Positions 8,555 to 17,079 of a DNA stretch of 64,000 nucleotides are shown piece by piece. Each line of letters starts with the position of its first letter. Positions within the stretch are counted from its first letter, which is position 1. Location: assembly GCA_905221295.1 (NCBI GenBank), contig CAJNCP010000003.1, forward strand, positions 164,110 through 228,109, read 5' to 3'. The notes below the pieces were generated by a model. The model searched no databases, was not told where the DNA came from, and saw only the letters and a list, made by a program, of their open reading frames with translations. Both the position numbers and the translations under genes were made by a program. Origin of the DNA: a bacterium (GTDB lineage: Bacteria > Bacillota > Bacilli > Lactobacillales > Streptococcaceae).

Positions 8555-9175
8555 ATGATGCTTTATATGATTGGCGGATCTCCTTGCAGTGGAAAGTCAA
8601 CAATTGCCTCACTTCTTGCTAGACAGTATCAACTACTTCATATCAAACTGGATGATTTGGTAGAAGAGATGATGAGTCAAGCAAGTGCAGACTCACAGCC
8701 AATTTGCCTTCTTAGGCAGGATAGAAATCCAGAAGAGATGGCAGATGAAGAATGGCGCTTTTATGAAGAGATTTTTCCTTATGTAAAATCTTACTTGATA
8801 AAAAATCAAAACAGACCTCTCTTGGTGGAGGGAGCAGGATTTTTGCCTCACTTGGTAAAGGGGCTTGAATGTCAAGCATCATCCTATCTATGCTTGACTC
8901 CGACAGCTGATTTTCAAAAAAAGCATTATAGACAGAGAGAATGGGTTCCTTTTGTCTTAGAGGGAACAACCAACTCTGAGCAAGCTTTTGAAAACTGGAT
9001 GCAGCGAGACATTCTTTTTGCCCAAATGGTTCGGCAGGAAGCGATGAAATTAGGTTATTCTAGTCTCGTAACAGATGGTAGTCAATCAGAGAATCAGACT
9101 GCGGAAGAAGTTGCTCGGCTCTTAAAATTGTCCAACAAAAATAGAATAAATATTAAAGGAGAAAACCATGATTAA
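8555..9175 (+). CDS. P-loop kinase-like protein under T-box control, upstream of thrS
   Basis: 206 aa (205 from the second ATG at 8558), start set by GAAGGAGGAAG. It is a small nucleotide-binding kinase: Walker [11 protein letters not shown] at residues 8-17, an acidic DDLVEEM after the second strand, [10 protein letters not shown] as a Walker-B-like strand, and a lid/arginine region ([24 protein letters not shown]). The organisation resembles cytidylate, shikimate or 2-phosphoglycerate-kinase-like proteins, but no substrate motif is diagnostic. It lies between the threonine T-box and thrS, overlapping the thrS start by 8 bp, so both are expressed together on threonine starvation. That pairing is unusual; function is unknown. 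Confidence 0.8.
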   Translation: MMLYMIGGSPCSGKSTIASLLARQYQLLHIKLDDLVEEMMSQASADSQPICLLRQDRNPEEMADEEWRFYEEIFPYVKSYLIKNQNRPLLVEGAGFLPHLVKGLECQASSYLCLTPTADFQKKHYRQREWVPFVLEGTTNSEQAFENWMQRDILFAQMVRQEAMKLGYSSLVTDGSQSENQTAEEVARLLKLSNKNRINIKGENHD

Positions 9176-11111
9176 GATTACTTTCCCTGATGGCGCTGTT
9201 CGTGAATTCGAATCTGGCGTGACAACTTTTGAAATTGCGCAAAGCATCAGCAATTCCCTAGCTAAAAAAGCCTTGGCTGGTAAATTCAACGGCAAACTCA
9301 TCGACACGACTCGTGCTATCACCGAGGATGGAAGCATCGAAATCGTGACACCTGACCACGAAGATGCCCTTTCAATCTTGCGTCACTCAGCTGCCCACTT
9401 ATTCGCCCAAGCAGCTCGTCGCCTTTTCCCAGACATTCACTTGGGGGTTGGTCCAGCTATCGAAGATGGCTTCTACTACGATACGGACAATGCTGCTGGT
9501 CAAATCTCCAATGAAGACCTTCCTCGTATCGAAGAAGAAATGAAGAAAATCGTCAAAGAAAACTTCCCATCTATTCGCGAGGAAGTTACCAAAGACGAGG
9601 CCCGTGAAATCTTCAAGAACGACCCTTACAAATTGGAATTGATTGAAGAACACTCAGAAGACGAAGGTGGTTTGACTATCTACCGTCAGGGTGAATACGT
9701 GGACCTCTGCCGTGGTCCTCACGTCCCATCAACAGGTCGTATCCAAATCTTCCACCTGCTCAACGTAGCTGGTGCCTACTGGCGTGGAAATAGCGACAAC
9801 GCGATGATGCAACGAATCTACGGTACAGCTTGGTTTGACAAGAAAGACTTGAAGAACTACCTTCAAATGCGTGAAGAAGCCAAGGAACGTGACCACCGTA
9901 AACTCGGTAAAGAGCTTGACCTCTTCATGATTTCACAAGAAGTCGGACAAGGTTTACCATTCTGGTTACCAAACGGAGCGACTATCCGTCGTGAATTGGA
10001 ACGCTACATTGTCGACAAGGAAATCGCTGCAGGCTACCAACACGTCTACACTCCACCAATTGCCTCAGTGGAACTCTATAAAACTTCTGGTCACTGGGAT
10101 CACTACCGTGAAGATATGTTCCCAACTATGGACATGGGAGACGGTGAAGAGTTTGTCCTCCGCCCAATGAACTGTCCTCACCATATCGAAGTTTATAAAC
10201 ACCATGTACACTCATACCGTGAATTACCAATCCGTATCGCTGAGATTGGCATGATGCACCGATATGAAAAATCTGGCGCCCTTACTGGCCTTCAACGTGT
10301 ACGCGAAATGTCCCTAAATGATGGTCATACTTTTGTAGCTCCAGAACAAATTGAGGAAGAATTCAAGAAAATTCTTCAATTGATTATCGACGTGTATGAA
10401 GACTTTAATTTGACAGATTACCGTTTCCGCTTGTCTTACCGTGATCCAGAAGATAAACATAAATACTTTGACAACGATGAAATGTGGGAAAATGCACAAC
10501 GCATGTTGAAAGCAGCTATGGATGATATGGAACTGGACTACTTTGAAGCTGAAGGTGAAGCAGCCTTCTACGGACCAAAATTGGATATCCAGGTTAAAAC
10601 TGCCCTTGGAAAAGAAGAAACCCTTTCTACTATCCAGCTCGACTTCTTGCTTCCTGAACGCTTCGACCTCAAATATGTTGGAGCAGATGGTGAGGAACAC
10701 CGTCCAGTCATGATCCACCGTGGGGTTATCTCAACTATGGAACGCTTTACAGCTATCTTGATTGAGAACTACAAGGGCGCCTTCCCAACATGGCTTGCAC
10801 CACACCAAGTAACCCTCATCCCAGTATCCAACGAAAAACATGTAGACTACGCATGGGAAGTAGCCAAGAAACTCCGTGACCGTGGTGTTCGTGCAGACGT
10901 AGATGAGCGCAATGAAAAAATGCAGTTCAAGATCCGTGCTTCTCAAACCAGCAAGATTCCTTACCAATTGATCGTTGGGGACAAGGAAATGGAAGACGGA
11001 ACAGTCAACGTTCGTCGCTACGGCCAAAAAGAAACACATGCTGTCTCAGTTGATGACTTTGTTGAATCTATCCTGGCTGATATCGCCAACAAATCACGCG
11101 TTGAGAAATAA
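9168..11111 (+). CDS. thrS: Threonyl-tRNA synthetase
   Basis: 647 aa, full length for bacterial ThrRS. It charges tRNA-Thr in the cytoplasm. Domains in order: N-terminal TGS (about residues 1-62), editing domain with [16 protein letters not shown] and the [14 protein letters not shown] zinc-type motif (about 65-225), class II catalytic core (zinc cysteine in RPMNCPHH, motif 2 [17 protein letters not shown], motif 3 [14 protein letters not shown]), and the C-terminal anticodon-binding domain. The ribosome site AAAGGAG lies within the 3' end of the kinase gene. Regulation is by the Thr T-box leader. A strong terminator follows. Confidence 0.98.
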   Translation: MIKITFPDGAVREFESGVTTFEIAQSISNSLAKKALAGKFNGKLIDTTRAITEDGSIEIVTPDHEDALSILRHSAAHLFAQAARRLFPDIHLGVGPAIEDGFYYDTDNAAGQISNEDLPRIEEEMKKIVKENFPSIREEVTKDEAREIFKNDPYKLELIEEHSEDEGGLTIYRQGEYVDLCRGPHVPSTGRIQIFHLLNVAGAYWRGNSDNAMMQRIYGTAWFDKKDLKNYLQMREEAKERDHRKLGKELDLFMISQEVGQGLPFWLPNGATIRRELERYIVDKEIAAGYQHVYTPPIASVELYKTSGHWDHYREDMFPTMDMGDGEEFVLRPMNCPHHIEVYKHHVHSYRELPIRIAEIGMMHRYEKSGALTGLQRVREMSLNDGHTFVAPEQIEEEFKKILQLIIDVYEDFNLTDYRFRLSYRDPEDKHKYFDNDEMWENAQRMLKAAMDDMELDYFEAEGEAAFYGPKLDIQVKTALGKEETLSTIQLDFLLPERFDLKYVGADGEEHRPVMIHRGVISTMERFTAILIENYKGAFPTWLAPHQVTLIPVSNEKHVDYAWEVAKKLRDRGVRADVDERNEKMQFKIRASQTSKIPYQLIVGDKEMEDGTVNVRRYGQKETHAVSVDDFVESILADIANKSRVEK

Positions 11112-11123
11112 AAACCTAGCATA

Positions 11124-11147
11124 AAAGCCTCCAATCGGAGGCTTTTT
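11124..11147 (+). terminator. Terminator of thrS, probably bidirectional
   Basis: AAAGCCTCC (11124-11132) / GGAGGCTTT (11137-11145) with a 4-nt loop and T-run; the minus strand also ends in a run of U, so it can serve the convergent histidine kinase gene. Confidence 0.88.
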
Positions 11148-11158
11148 CTCATTTATTC

Positions 11159-12133
11159 TTACTCAATAACAAGCTTCACTTCAGTGAATTTAATCCGTAC
11201 GGTCGTTCCTTTTCCAACCTCAGACTCGATGCGAATCTGGTGGCCCAGTTCTTCAGAAATTTTCTTGGATAGGTAGAGGCCAAGTCCAGATGATTGCTGG
11301 GTTAAACGCCCATTGTAGCCTGAAAAACCACGTTCAAAGACTCGAAGCACATCGCTGTTTTTAATCCCGATTCCCGTATCCTTGATACAGAGCTCCTGAC
11401 CTTCCATATAAATCTCTAGCCCACCTTCCTTGGTGTATTTGAGACTGTTTGAGAGGATTTGTTCAATGACGACCAACAGCCATTTCTTATCAGTCACGAT
11501 GATTTTGTCAAGGTCATGGAGATTGAGCGTCAGTCCTTTTTGGATAAAGAAAAGGGCATACTTGCGAACCACTTCCTTCACCAAATCCTCCACTTGAACC
11601 TTTTCAAATACCAAGTCATCATGGAAGCTCTCTAAACGCAGGTACTGCAACACCAGGTTGGTATAGGAGTCAATCTTAAAGATTTCCTGTTCCAGTTGCT
11701 GCTTGACCTCACGATCAGAGACTTCTGCCACTAAAAGTCGACTAGCCGCAATGGGGGTCTTGATCTGATGAACCCACAAGGTGTAGTAATCAAGCAAATC
11801 CGTCAGCTTGCTCTGAGCCTCAGACTTCTTTTGATACAATTCAGATTCACGCTCTTCGAGCTTTTCTGCTAGCGCACATTCCAGAGGAGACTTGGGGTCT
11901 CGCTCAGCATAGAGTACTTCCTGCCGGTAAACCTGTGCTTCTGCCAAAATATCCCAAGCCAAAAATAAGAAGGTCAAAAAGCCACTGAGCAGAAATAAAT
12001 AAAGAAAGTAAGTTCCTAGACTAGCAAATAAAAACTGAAAGAGAAGGACGAGAAAGCCTAATGAAAAAATATAGACAAAGATGCGACTGCGAGAACGCAG
12101 ATAGGCTAGAAAAAATGATTTCCAATCAAGCAT
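11159..12133 (-). CDS. Sensor histidine kinase, BceS-like intramembrane sensor
   Basis: 324-aa membrane kinase. Two closely spaced helices (about residues 18-37 and 41-60) with almost no extracellular loop, then a linker and the kinase core. The phospho-accepting His is H122 in LWVHQIKTPIAAS, the BceS-type H-box; N box IEQILSNSLKYT (N229), G1 DTGIGI (252-257), G2 GLGLYLSK (283-290). Kinases with this architecture detect antimicrobial peptides through a partner BceAB transporter. No such transporter is adjacent. The position after thrS fits pneumococcal TCS01, a Bce-type system reported to act with transporters encoded elsewhere. Starts 8 bp inside the response-regulator gene, so translationally coupled. 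Confidence 0.92.
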   Translation of the reverse strand: MLDWKSFFLAYLRSRSRIFVYIFSLGFLVLLFQFLFASLGTYFLYLFLLSGFLTFLFLAWDILAEAQVYRQEVLYAERDPKSPLECALAEKLEERESELYQKKSEAQSKLTDLLDYYTLWVHQIKTPIAASRLLVAEVSDREVKQQLEQEIFKIDSYTNLVLQYLRLESFHDDLVFEKVQVEDLVKEVVRKYALFFIQKGLTLNLHDLDKIIVTDKKWLLVVIEQILSNSLKYTKEGGLEIYMEGQELCIKDTGIGIKNSDVLRVFERGFSGYNGRLTQQSSGLGLYLSKKISEELGHQIRIESEVGKGTTVRIKFTEVKLVIE

Positions 12134-12803
12134 GTTTCAGTCCGTATCCTATCCCTTTCTTGGTTTCGATAAAGCCTGCCAATCCTTGTTCCTCCAACTT
12201 TTTACGCAGGCGAGCAACATTGACAGACAAGGTATTGTCATCGATGAAAAAGTCGCTATTCCAGAGTTCCCGCATCAGGTCATCACGCGCCACGATATTG
12301 CCAGCATGTTCAAACAAGACCCGCAAAATTTGAAATTCATTCTTGGTCAAATTCAGAACTTCCCCCTGATAGTGCAAGTCCATAGACTTGGTATTGAGGA
12401 TCACACCCGCATACTCTAGCAGACTTTCATCACGGCCAAATTCATAGGAACGGCGCAACAAGCCTTGTACCTTGGCAAGGAGCACCTGCTGGTCAAAAGG
12501 CTTGGTCACAAAGTCATCTGCTCCCATATTGATCGCCATGACGATATCCATCGCTTGATCTCTCGAAGAAAGAAACATGATGGGCACTTTGGAAATCTTA
12601 CGAATCTCCTGACACCAGTGGTAACCATTAAAGAGTGGCAGGCCAATATCCATGAGGACCAAATGAGGCTCTGACTGAACAAAAAGGCTCAATACTTCCA
12701 TAAAATCTTCTACCAAAACGACCTCAAAGCCCCACTCAGAGAGCAGTTTCCCCACTTGTTGCCGAATAACTTGGTCATCTTCTACTAGTAAAATCTTGTG
12801 CAT
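12126..12803 (-). CDS. OmpR-family response regulator partner of the BceS-like kinase
   Basis: 225 aa. Receiver domain residues 1-115 with the acidic pocket VEDD (8-10), phospho-acceptor D52 in LVLMDIGLP, and DDFVTKPF; C-terminal winged helix (about 128-222) with LTKNEFQILRVLFEHAGNIVARDDLM and the recognition region NTLSVNVARLRKKL, typical of OmpR/PhoB. It is the first gene of a two-gene operon with the kinase. A short perfect dyad (CAGTAT/ATACTG, 12862-12876) lies about 60 bp upstream and could be its own binding site; that is inference. Target genes are not in this neighbourhood. Confidence 0.93.
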   Translation of the reverse strand: MHKILLVEDDQVIRQQVGKLLSEWGFEVVLVEDFMEVLSLFVQSEPHLVLMDIGLPLFNGYHWCQEIRKISKVPIMFLSSRDQAMDIVMAINMGADDFVTKPFDQQVLLAKVQGLLRRSYEFGRDESLLEYAGVILNTKSMDLHYQGEVLNLTKNEFQILRVLFEHAGNIVARDDLMRELWNSDFFIDDNTLSVNVARLRKKLEEQGLAGFIETKKGIGYGLKHA

Positions 12804-13048
12804 GCGCTCCTCCTTTGCTATTTCTCAAAGTATCAAAACCCTTCATATCAGATTTACGGATCAGTATCTCATACTGTTTAGCAGCCTATTTCTCAAATCC
12901 AGATCAGAAAACAGATGCTAAATAGAGAACATTCCCACTGATATCATACCTTATTTTTAATTATAGTTCCAGCCTTATCCTATATTTTCCTTTTTGTGCT
13001 CATTTAGTTAGCGTTTCTTTAACTTATTTAATAGATCTAGCCTTCTTA
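12804..13048. other. Intergenic region between the two-component operon and tetR
   Basis: No gene seen. It is AT-rich and holds a 15-bp dyad (CAGTAT-CTC-ATACTG, 12862-12876) and a 12-bp direct repeat CTATTTCTCAAA at 12818-12829 and 12886-12897, both in the upstream region of the response regulator. A clear sigma-70 promoter for the minus-strand operon could not be picked. Confidence 0.5.
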
Positions 13049-13077
13049 TTGACAAGCTAGCCATGATTTGTTAGAAT
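13049..13077 (+). promoter_or_regulatory. Promoter of the TetR-family gene
   Basis: TTGACA (13049-13054), 17-bp spacer, TAGAAT (13072-13077); near-consensus. Confidence 0.85.
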
Positions 13078-13079
13078 GT

Positions 13080-13105
13080 GAATGAACAAATCAATTTATT
13101 CATTC
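13080..13105 (+). promoter_or_regulatory. TetR operator (autoregulatory palindrome)
   Basis: Arms GAATGAACAAAT (13080-13091) and ATTTATTCATTC (13094-13105) are inverted with one mismatch and a 2-bp centre. It starts 3 bp after the -10, over the transcription start. The core GAATGAA/TTCATTC recurs before the next gene. Confidence 0.75.
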
Positions 13106-13130
13106 ATTAAATAAAGGAGGTTAAATCAGA

Positions 13131-13694
13131 TTGGACAAAAAACAAGCTTTAAATACAGCGGCCTATGAAGTTTTTTCAAAAAAAGGTTACAAGGCGACAG
13201 GAATTTCGGAAATTGCCAGGCAAGCTGGTGTAGCTGTCGGCTCTTTTTATAATTATTACGAGAGTAAAGAAGCTATTTTTCTAGACATCTACATAGATGA
13301 AAACAACCGTGTTCGCCAAGCAATGATCGAAGAACTGGATTGGGAAATTGACATGACCGACCTCATTGGCCAACTCTTTGCTCAGTCCAGAACTCTCGTT
13401 TCTTCCAATAAAATCCTTGCAGAATGGTACAATCCTGCCATCGCAGATGAGTTGCACAGCTACTATTCCTCGGAAGAAGGCAAAGTCGCAAATCCATTTC
13501 ATCAGTTTCTAGTTAAAACTTTTACAAACCGTATGCAGGCTGAAGGGTACTCGCCAGAAAAGATTCAAGATATTTTACAGGTTTATAATCTGTTTTACTA
13601 TATGGATATGCATATCACGGAAAAAGATTTTCCAGATATTGGCAAAACTATCGAAATACTTGCAACCAACTTCATAAAAGGAGTTCTAAAATAA
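13131..13694 (+). CDS. TetR/AcrR-family transcriptional repressor
   Basis: 187 aa, starting with TTG at 13131, ten bases after AAAGGAGG; no better start exists in frame. The N-terminal helix-turn-helix (residues 1-50) reads AAYEVFSKKGYKATGISEIARQAGVAVGSFYNYYESKEAIF, very typical TetR. Residues 55-187 form the variable ligand-binding and dimer domain; no ligand is predictable. A palindrome overlapping its own transcription start and a second one before the following reductase-like gene (spaced-out arms but same half-site) indicate autorepression and control of that gene. Likely a two-gene regulon responding to a small molecule or redox signal. Confidence 0.88.
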   Translation: MDKKQALNTAAYEVFSKKGYKATGISEIARQAGVAVGSFYNYYESKEAIFLDIYIDENNRVRQAMIEELDWEIDMTDLIGQLFAQSRTLVSSNKILAEWYNPAIADELHSYYSSEEGKVANPFHQFLVKTFTNRMQAEGYSPEKIQDILQVYNLFYYMDMHITEKDFPDIGKTIEILATNFIKGVLK

Positions 13695-13726
13695 AGAAGA
13701 TGGATTTCTTTATTTTTTGAAAAGAC

Positions 13727-13755
13727 ATGAATGAATTATTTTCTAGTTCATTCAT
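13727..13755 (+). promoter_or_regulatory. Second TetR-type palindrome, upstream of the reductase-like gene
   Basis: Perfect 9-bp arms ATGAATGAA (13727-13735) and TTCATTCAT (13747-13755) around an 11-bp AT-rich centre. Half-sites match those at 13080-13105 although the spacing differs. Confidence 0.65.
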
Positions 13756-13781
13756 AAAATTAAGAATAGGAGTCATAAAAA

Positions 13782-14558
13782 ATGAAAAGAGGTAAAAAAA
13801 TGTTCATTATCATTCTATCAACACTTGGAGTCCTAGGCCTTATAACTTGGGGTGCCATCGCTTATCTTGGACGAAGCCAGACATTATCGATAAAATCCAT
13901 CGAAAATCCCAGCGGAGATCTGTATTTAATTCACGTCACAAAACCAAGTTATCAAAACTGGAAAGCTGGGGCTTATGCCAAGTTTACACTCCCTGATACC
14001 TCTTCTACTACTAATAAAAACGAAGCTAAGGGTGAGCAGACCAGTCGATGGCTAACCATTGCCTCCACACCTGATGAAGATGAAATCCTCATTTTAACTC
14101 ATAATAGTGGTAGCCTCTTTAAGGAAACCTTGACACATTTACCGGCTGGCAGTGAGATTGAGATGAGTTGGCTGGATTCCTCTTTGACTGTTAAAGATAC
14201 GAATCAGCCACTAGTTTGCTTTGCATCTGATGTTGGTATTTCTGCTCTACGCCCCCTTATCAAAGAATGGTCTGGTAAAGCTCCAATTATTCTCAACCAT
14301 TTTGACAAAGGAGTTACTATTTTCGATAATGAGATGAAAGCACTGGCTCAAAAAACACCGAATTTTACTTATAAAACTAGCGATGAACTTTCTCAAAGTC
14401 AAGAATTTTTAAAACGTGCTATTGATGAATACGGCAATCAAGCCAGCTATCTCATCACAGGTCAGCCTGATGATGTAAATGAGATGAAGAATTTTTTAAA
14501 GGAAAATGGGATTGATAGCAAAAACATACAAGTAAGCTCGTTTAGAGGTTTGAAATAG
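13782..14558 (+). CDS. Membrane-anchored ferredoxin/flavodoxin reductase-like protein
   Basis: 258 aa. One N-terminal transmembrane helix (about residues 7-28, MFIIILSTLGVLGLITWGAI) anchors an outward-facing domain. The rest resembles the FNR fold: a beta-barrel part with WKAGAYAKFTLP and SRWLTIASTPDEDEILILT (a variant of the RxYS flavin motif) and a nucleotide-binding part VCFASDVGISALRPLIKEW plus the closing ASYLITGQPDDVNEMKNFL. This matches membrane FNR-like oxidoreductases. The canonical RxYS tyrosine is replaced by tryptophan-leucine, so FAD binding may be altered. A TetR-type palindrome 27 bp upstream indicates repression by the neighbouring regulator. Electron donor and acceptor unknown. 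Confidence 0.75.
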   Translation: MKRGKKMFIIILSTLGVLGLITWGAIAYLGRSQTLSIKSIENPSGDLYLIHVTKPSYQNWKAGAYAKFTLPDTSSTTNKNEAKGEQTSRWLTIASTPDEDEILILTHNSGSLFKETLTHLPAGSEIEMSWLDSSLTVKDTNQPLVCFASDVGISALRPLIKEWSGKAPIILNHFDKGVTIFDNEMKALAQKTPNFTYKTSDELSQSQEFLKRAIDEYGNQASYLITGQPDDVNEMKNFLKENGIDSKNIQVSSFRGLK

Positions 14559-14669
14559 GAGCAATCTATCTTCTATGTATTTCAATCAAACCCTACTAGG
14601 TCATTCGAACAAGCCTACTAGCTAATTCTAAGTAAATGTGATAGGATAAACATAGAGAAAGGAGCTTCT

Positions 14670-15743
14670 ATGGCCAATATTTTTGACTACCTCAATGATG
14701 TAGCATACGATTCCTTTTATGACCTCCCCGTGAATGAGTTAGATGTTCTTGCCTTGACTGAATTAACCTACCTTGCTTTTGATGGTGTAGTCACCCAAGA
14801 ACCCCAGCGCCTCATAGATCTAGCACCTCAAATCCCTAGAGAAACGACGATGCTGACTAGCAAAAACCGCATCCAGTTATTGGATCAGCTCGCTCAACAC
14901 AAACGTTTTAAAAATTGCAAGCTCTCAGACTTTATCAATGATATTGACCCTGAATTGCAAAAACAGTTCGCAGCCATGACTTATCGTATCAGTCTCGATA
15001 CCTATTTGCTTGTCTTTCGTGGAACTGATGATAGCATCATCGGTTGGAAAGAAGATTTCCATATGACCTATATGAAGGAAATCCCTGCTCAAAAACATGC
15101 CCTCCAGTATTTAGAGAATTTTTTTGCTCAACACCCCAACCAAAAGGTTATCCTAGCAGGACACTCAAAAGGGGGCAATTTAGCTGTCTATGCTGCCAGT
15201 CAACTTGATCCAAACTTGCAGAAAAACATTGTCGCTGTCTATACTTTTGATGCCCCTGGGCTTCACAAGGAACTAACCGAAACACCTGGCTATCAAAACA
15301 TGATGGAAAGAACGAAAGTATTTGTCCCACAAGGGTCTATCATCGGGATGATGCTAGAAATTCCTGATAAAAAAATCGTCGTTCGAAGCACTGCCCTAGG
15401 TGGTATTGCCCAGCACGACACCTTTAGTTGGCAGGTTGAAGACAAACACTTTGTCCAACTGGACGAGACCAATAGTGACAGCCAGCAAGTCGATACAACC
15501 TTCAAGGAATGGGTTGAGACGGTCCCTGATACGGAACTGCAACTCTACTTTGACCTCTTTTTTGGAATTATTCTTGATGCTGGAATCTCCTCTATCAACG
15601 ATCTTTCTTCCTTCAAGGTCATTGAACACATTCATCATCTCTTTATCCAAGCCCAATCCCTCACTCCCGAAGAAAGAGAAACCATGGGACGCTTAACCCA
15701 ACTCTTGATCGACACCCGCTACCAAGCTTGGAAAAATCGTTAG
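14670..15743 (+). CDS. DUF2974 alpha/beta-hydrolase (Mbeg1-like)
   Basis: 357 aa, start after GAAAGGAGCTTCT. An alpha/beta-hydrolase of the DUF2974/Mbeg1-like family: the nucleophile elbow is AGHSKGGNLAVYAA (serine near residue 167), preceded by the strand YLLVFRGTDDSIIGWKEDF, a lipase-like oxyanion segment, and followed by TFDAPGLHKEL, where the aspartate fits the catalytic acid. The His may be in GGIAQHDTFSWQV. No signal peptide, so probably cytoplasmic. Substrate unknown; lipid or ester hydrolysis is inferred from fold only. It stands alone between a weak upstream region and a strong hairpin. Confidence 0.85.
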   Translation: MANIFDYLNDVAYDSFYDLPVNELDVLALTELTYLAFDGVVTQEPQRLIDLAPQIPRETTMLTSKNRIQLLDQLAQHKRFKNCKLSDFINDIDPELQKQFAAMTYRISLDTYLLVFRGTDDSIIGWKEDFHMTYMKEIPAQKHALQYLENFFAQHPNQKVILAGHSKGGNLAVYAASQLDPNLQKNIVAVYTFDAPGLHKELTETPGYQNMMERTKVFVPQGSIIGMMLEIPDKKIVVRSTALGGIAQHDTFSWQVEDKHFVQLDETNSDSQQVDTTFKEWVETVPDTELQLYFDLFFGIILDAGISSINDLSSFKVIEHIHHLFIQAQSLTPEERETMGRLTQLLIDTRYQAWKNR

Positions 15744-15805
15744 TAGAAAGAAAAGTTGGATATAAACTCAAGTTGTAGAGAAAATCCAGTAAATCCCTCT
15801 ATAAT

Positions 15806-15853
15806 AAAACGCATAGTATCAAGTTTTTTAACACCTGATATTATGCGTTTTTT
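15806..15853 (+). terminator. Long hairpin terminator after the DUF2974 gene
   Basis: AAAACGCATA-(g)-TATCA on the left (from 15806) pairs with TGATA-(t)-TATGCGTTTT on the right (ending 15853), around 17 nt with an internal T-run; ends in a U-run. The long imperfect stem is unusual for a simple terminator and may be the remnant of a repeat. Confidence 0.7.
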
Positions 15854-15890
15854 ATGATTTTAAAGCTGTTTTCCCCATCTTCTTCGTCTG

Positions 15891-16346
15891 CTATCTACCC
15901 TTTTTCATGATGTATTTTCGTATAGGTACTTCAACCATTTGAACGATTTCAAATCCTGCTTTTTGGTAAAGGTTGTAAGCTGTTTGATTTGCCTCGTAGA
16001 CATTTAGAGAGACAGTATCTATGTCTTCATTTTCAAAGGCCAAACTAACAAATTTCCTTAAAGCCTGGCTACCTAAGCCCTGCCCCTGTTTCTGAGGATT
16101 GATAAAAAATCTCCCGATATGAAGATTCCTGTCTTCTAGCCTGATTTTCTGGATAAGCCCCACAAACTCTTGTCCATCAAAGATTGAAAAGATTCCTTCC
16201 AAATCTTGTAAGACTTGAATTGTCAAGGGAAAAGGAATCATTGTTCCCATCCATTGTACTTGAAAAGATTTGCCAAGGGAGTTGGACCATTGGCATACGA
16301 GCTGAGCATTTTCTGTGCTCACATTTTCTTCAAAACGAATTGTCAT
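15891..16346 (-). CDS. GNAT-family N-acetyltransferase
   Basis: 151-aa cytoplasmic acetyl-CoA-dependent transferase. The acetyl-CoA loop QKQGQGLGSQALRKFV (motif A, about residues 85-100) and the later NVYEANQTAYNLYQKAGFEI (motif B) are typical of the GNAT/RimI-like fold. The substrate is unknown. The gene is transcribed divergently from the prepilin peptidase gene with about 70 bp between them. Confidence 0.88.
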   Translation of the reverse strand: MTIRFEENVSTENAQLVCQWSNSLGKSFQVQWMGTMIPFPLTIQVLQDLEGIFSIFDGQEFVGLIQKIRLEDRNLHIGRFFINPQKQGQGLGSQALRKFVSLAFENEDIDTVSLNVYEANQTAYNLYQKAGFEIVQMVEVPIRKYIMKKGR

Positions 16347-16416
16347 CTATTTCCTCACCATCTTATCTATGTTTCTCCATTATACCACTTCTCCTATTTT
16401 TTACGAATAGATAAGT

Positions 16417-17079
16417 ATGATTGATCTTTATTTTTTTCTTGTCGGGAGCATTCTCGCTTCCTTTCTCGGTTTGGTCATTGACCGTTTCCCTGAGCAATCC
16501 ATTATCCGACCGGCTAGTCACTGCGATTCCTGTCAGACTCGCTTGCATCCGTTGGATTTGATTCCTATCCTTTCGCAGGTCTTCAATTGCTTTCGCTGTC
16601 GCTACTGCAAAATTCGCTATCCATTCTGGTATGCTCTCTTTGAACTCGGCTTAGGAATCCTCTTTCTGGCTTGGTCTTGGGGGTGGATTTCCTTGGGTCA
16701 AATCATCCTCATCACTGCTGGCTTGACCTTGGGAATCTATGACTTTCGCCATCAGGAATATCCCTTAATGGTTTGGCTGACTTTCCACCTCATCCTCATG
16801 GCTTTCTGTGGTTGGAATCTGGTTATGGTCTTCTTTCTTACTCTTGGAATCATGGCTCATTTTATCGATATCCGCATGGGCGCAGGGGATTTTCTCTTTC
16901 TGGCTTCTTGCGCTCTCGTCTTTAGTGCGACCGAATTACTCATCTTGGTCCAGTTTGCTTCTGCGACGGGCATCCTAGCCTTTCTCCTGCAAAAGAAAAA
17001 GGAAAGACTTCCTTTTGTGCCTTTCCTCTTACTTGCTGCAACTATAATAATTTTCTATCAGTTCTTATTAGTTTGTTGA
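16417..17079 (+). CDS. cclA: Type IV prepilin peptidase (late competence CclA/PilD-like), altered C-terminus
   Basis: 220-aa polytopic membrane aspartic protease that processes the pseudopilins of the competence pilus. Visible: zinc-type cysteine pairs CDSC and CFRCRYC (about residues 42-70), catalytic aspartates in LGIYDFRHQEYP and in MGAGDFLF (GxGD motif), and about seven membrane helices. The 3' end lies in the first copy of a 49-bp direct repeat; its second copy 1.5 kb away continues as [17 protein letters not shown] in the same frame, so the present tail (AATIIIFYQFLLVC) was probably supplied with the inserted cassette. The end overlaps the convergent effector-binding gene by 12 bp. In pneumococcus this gene also lies near trpA. 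Confidence 0.9.
   Translation: MIDLYFFLVGSILASFLGLVIDRFPEQSIIRPASHCDSCQTRLHPLDLIPILSQVFNCFRCRYCKIRYPFWYALFELGLGILFLAWSWGWISLGQIILITAGLTLGIYDFRHQEYPLMVWLTFHLILMAFCGWNLVMVFFLTLGIMAHFIDIRMGAGDFLFLASCALVFSATELLILVQFASATGILAFLLQKKKERLPFVPFLLLAATIIIFYQFLLVC
16991..17039 (+). repeat. Left copy of a perfect 49-bp direct repeat
   Basis: Identical to 18534-18582, within the 3' coding end of cclA. It contains the small hairpin AAAAGGAA/TTCCTTTT. Sequence diverges immediately outside both copies. Confidence 0.97.

Noticed and set aside
9399..10718. Several open frames antisense to thrS
   Set aside because: Codon-bias shadows of a highly expressed gene.
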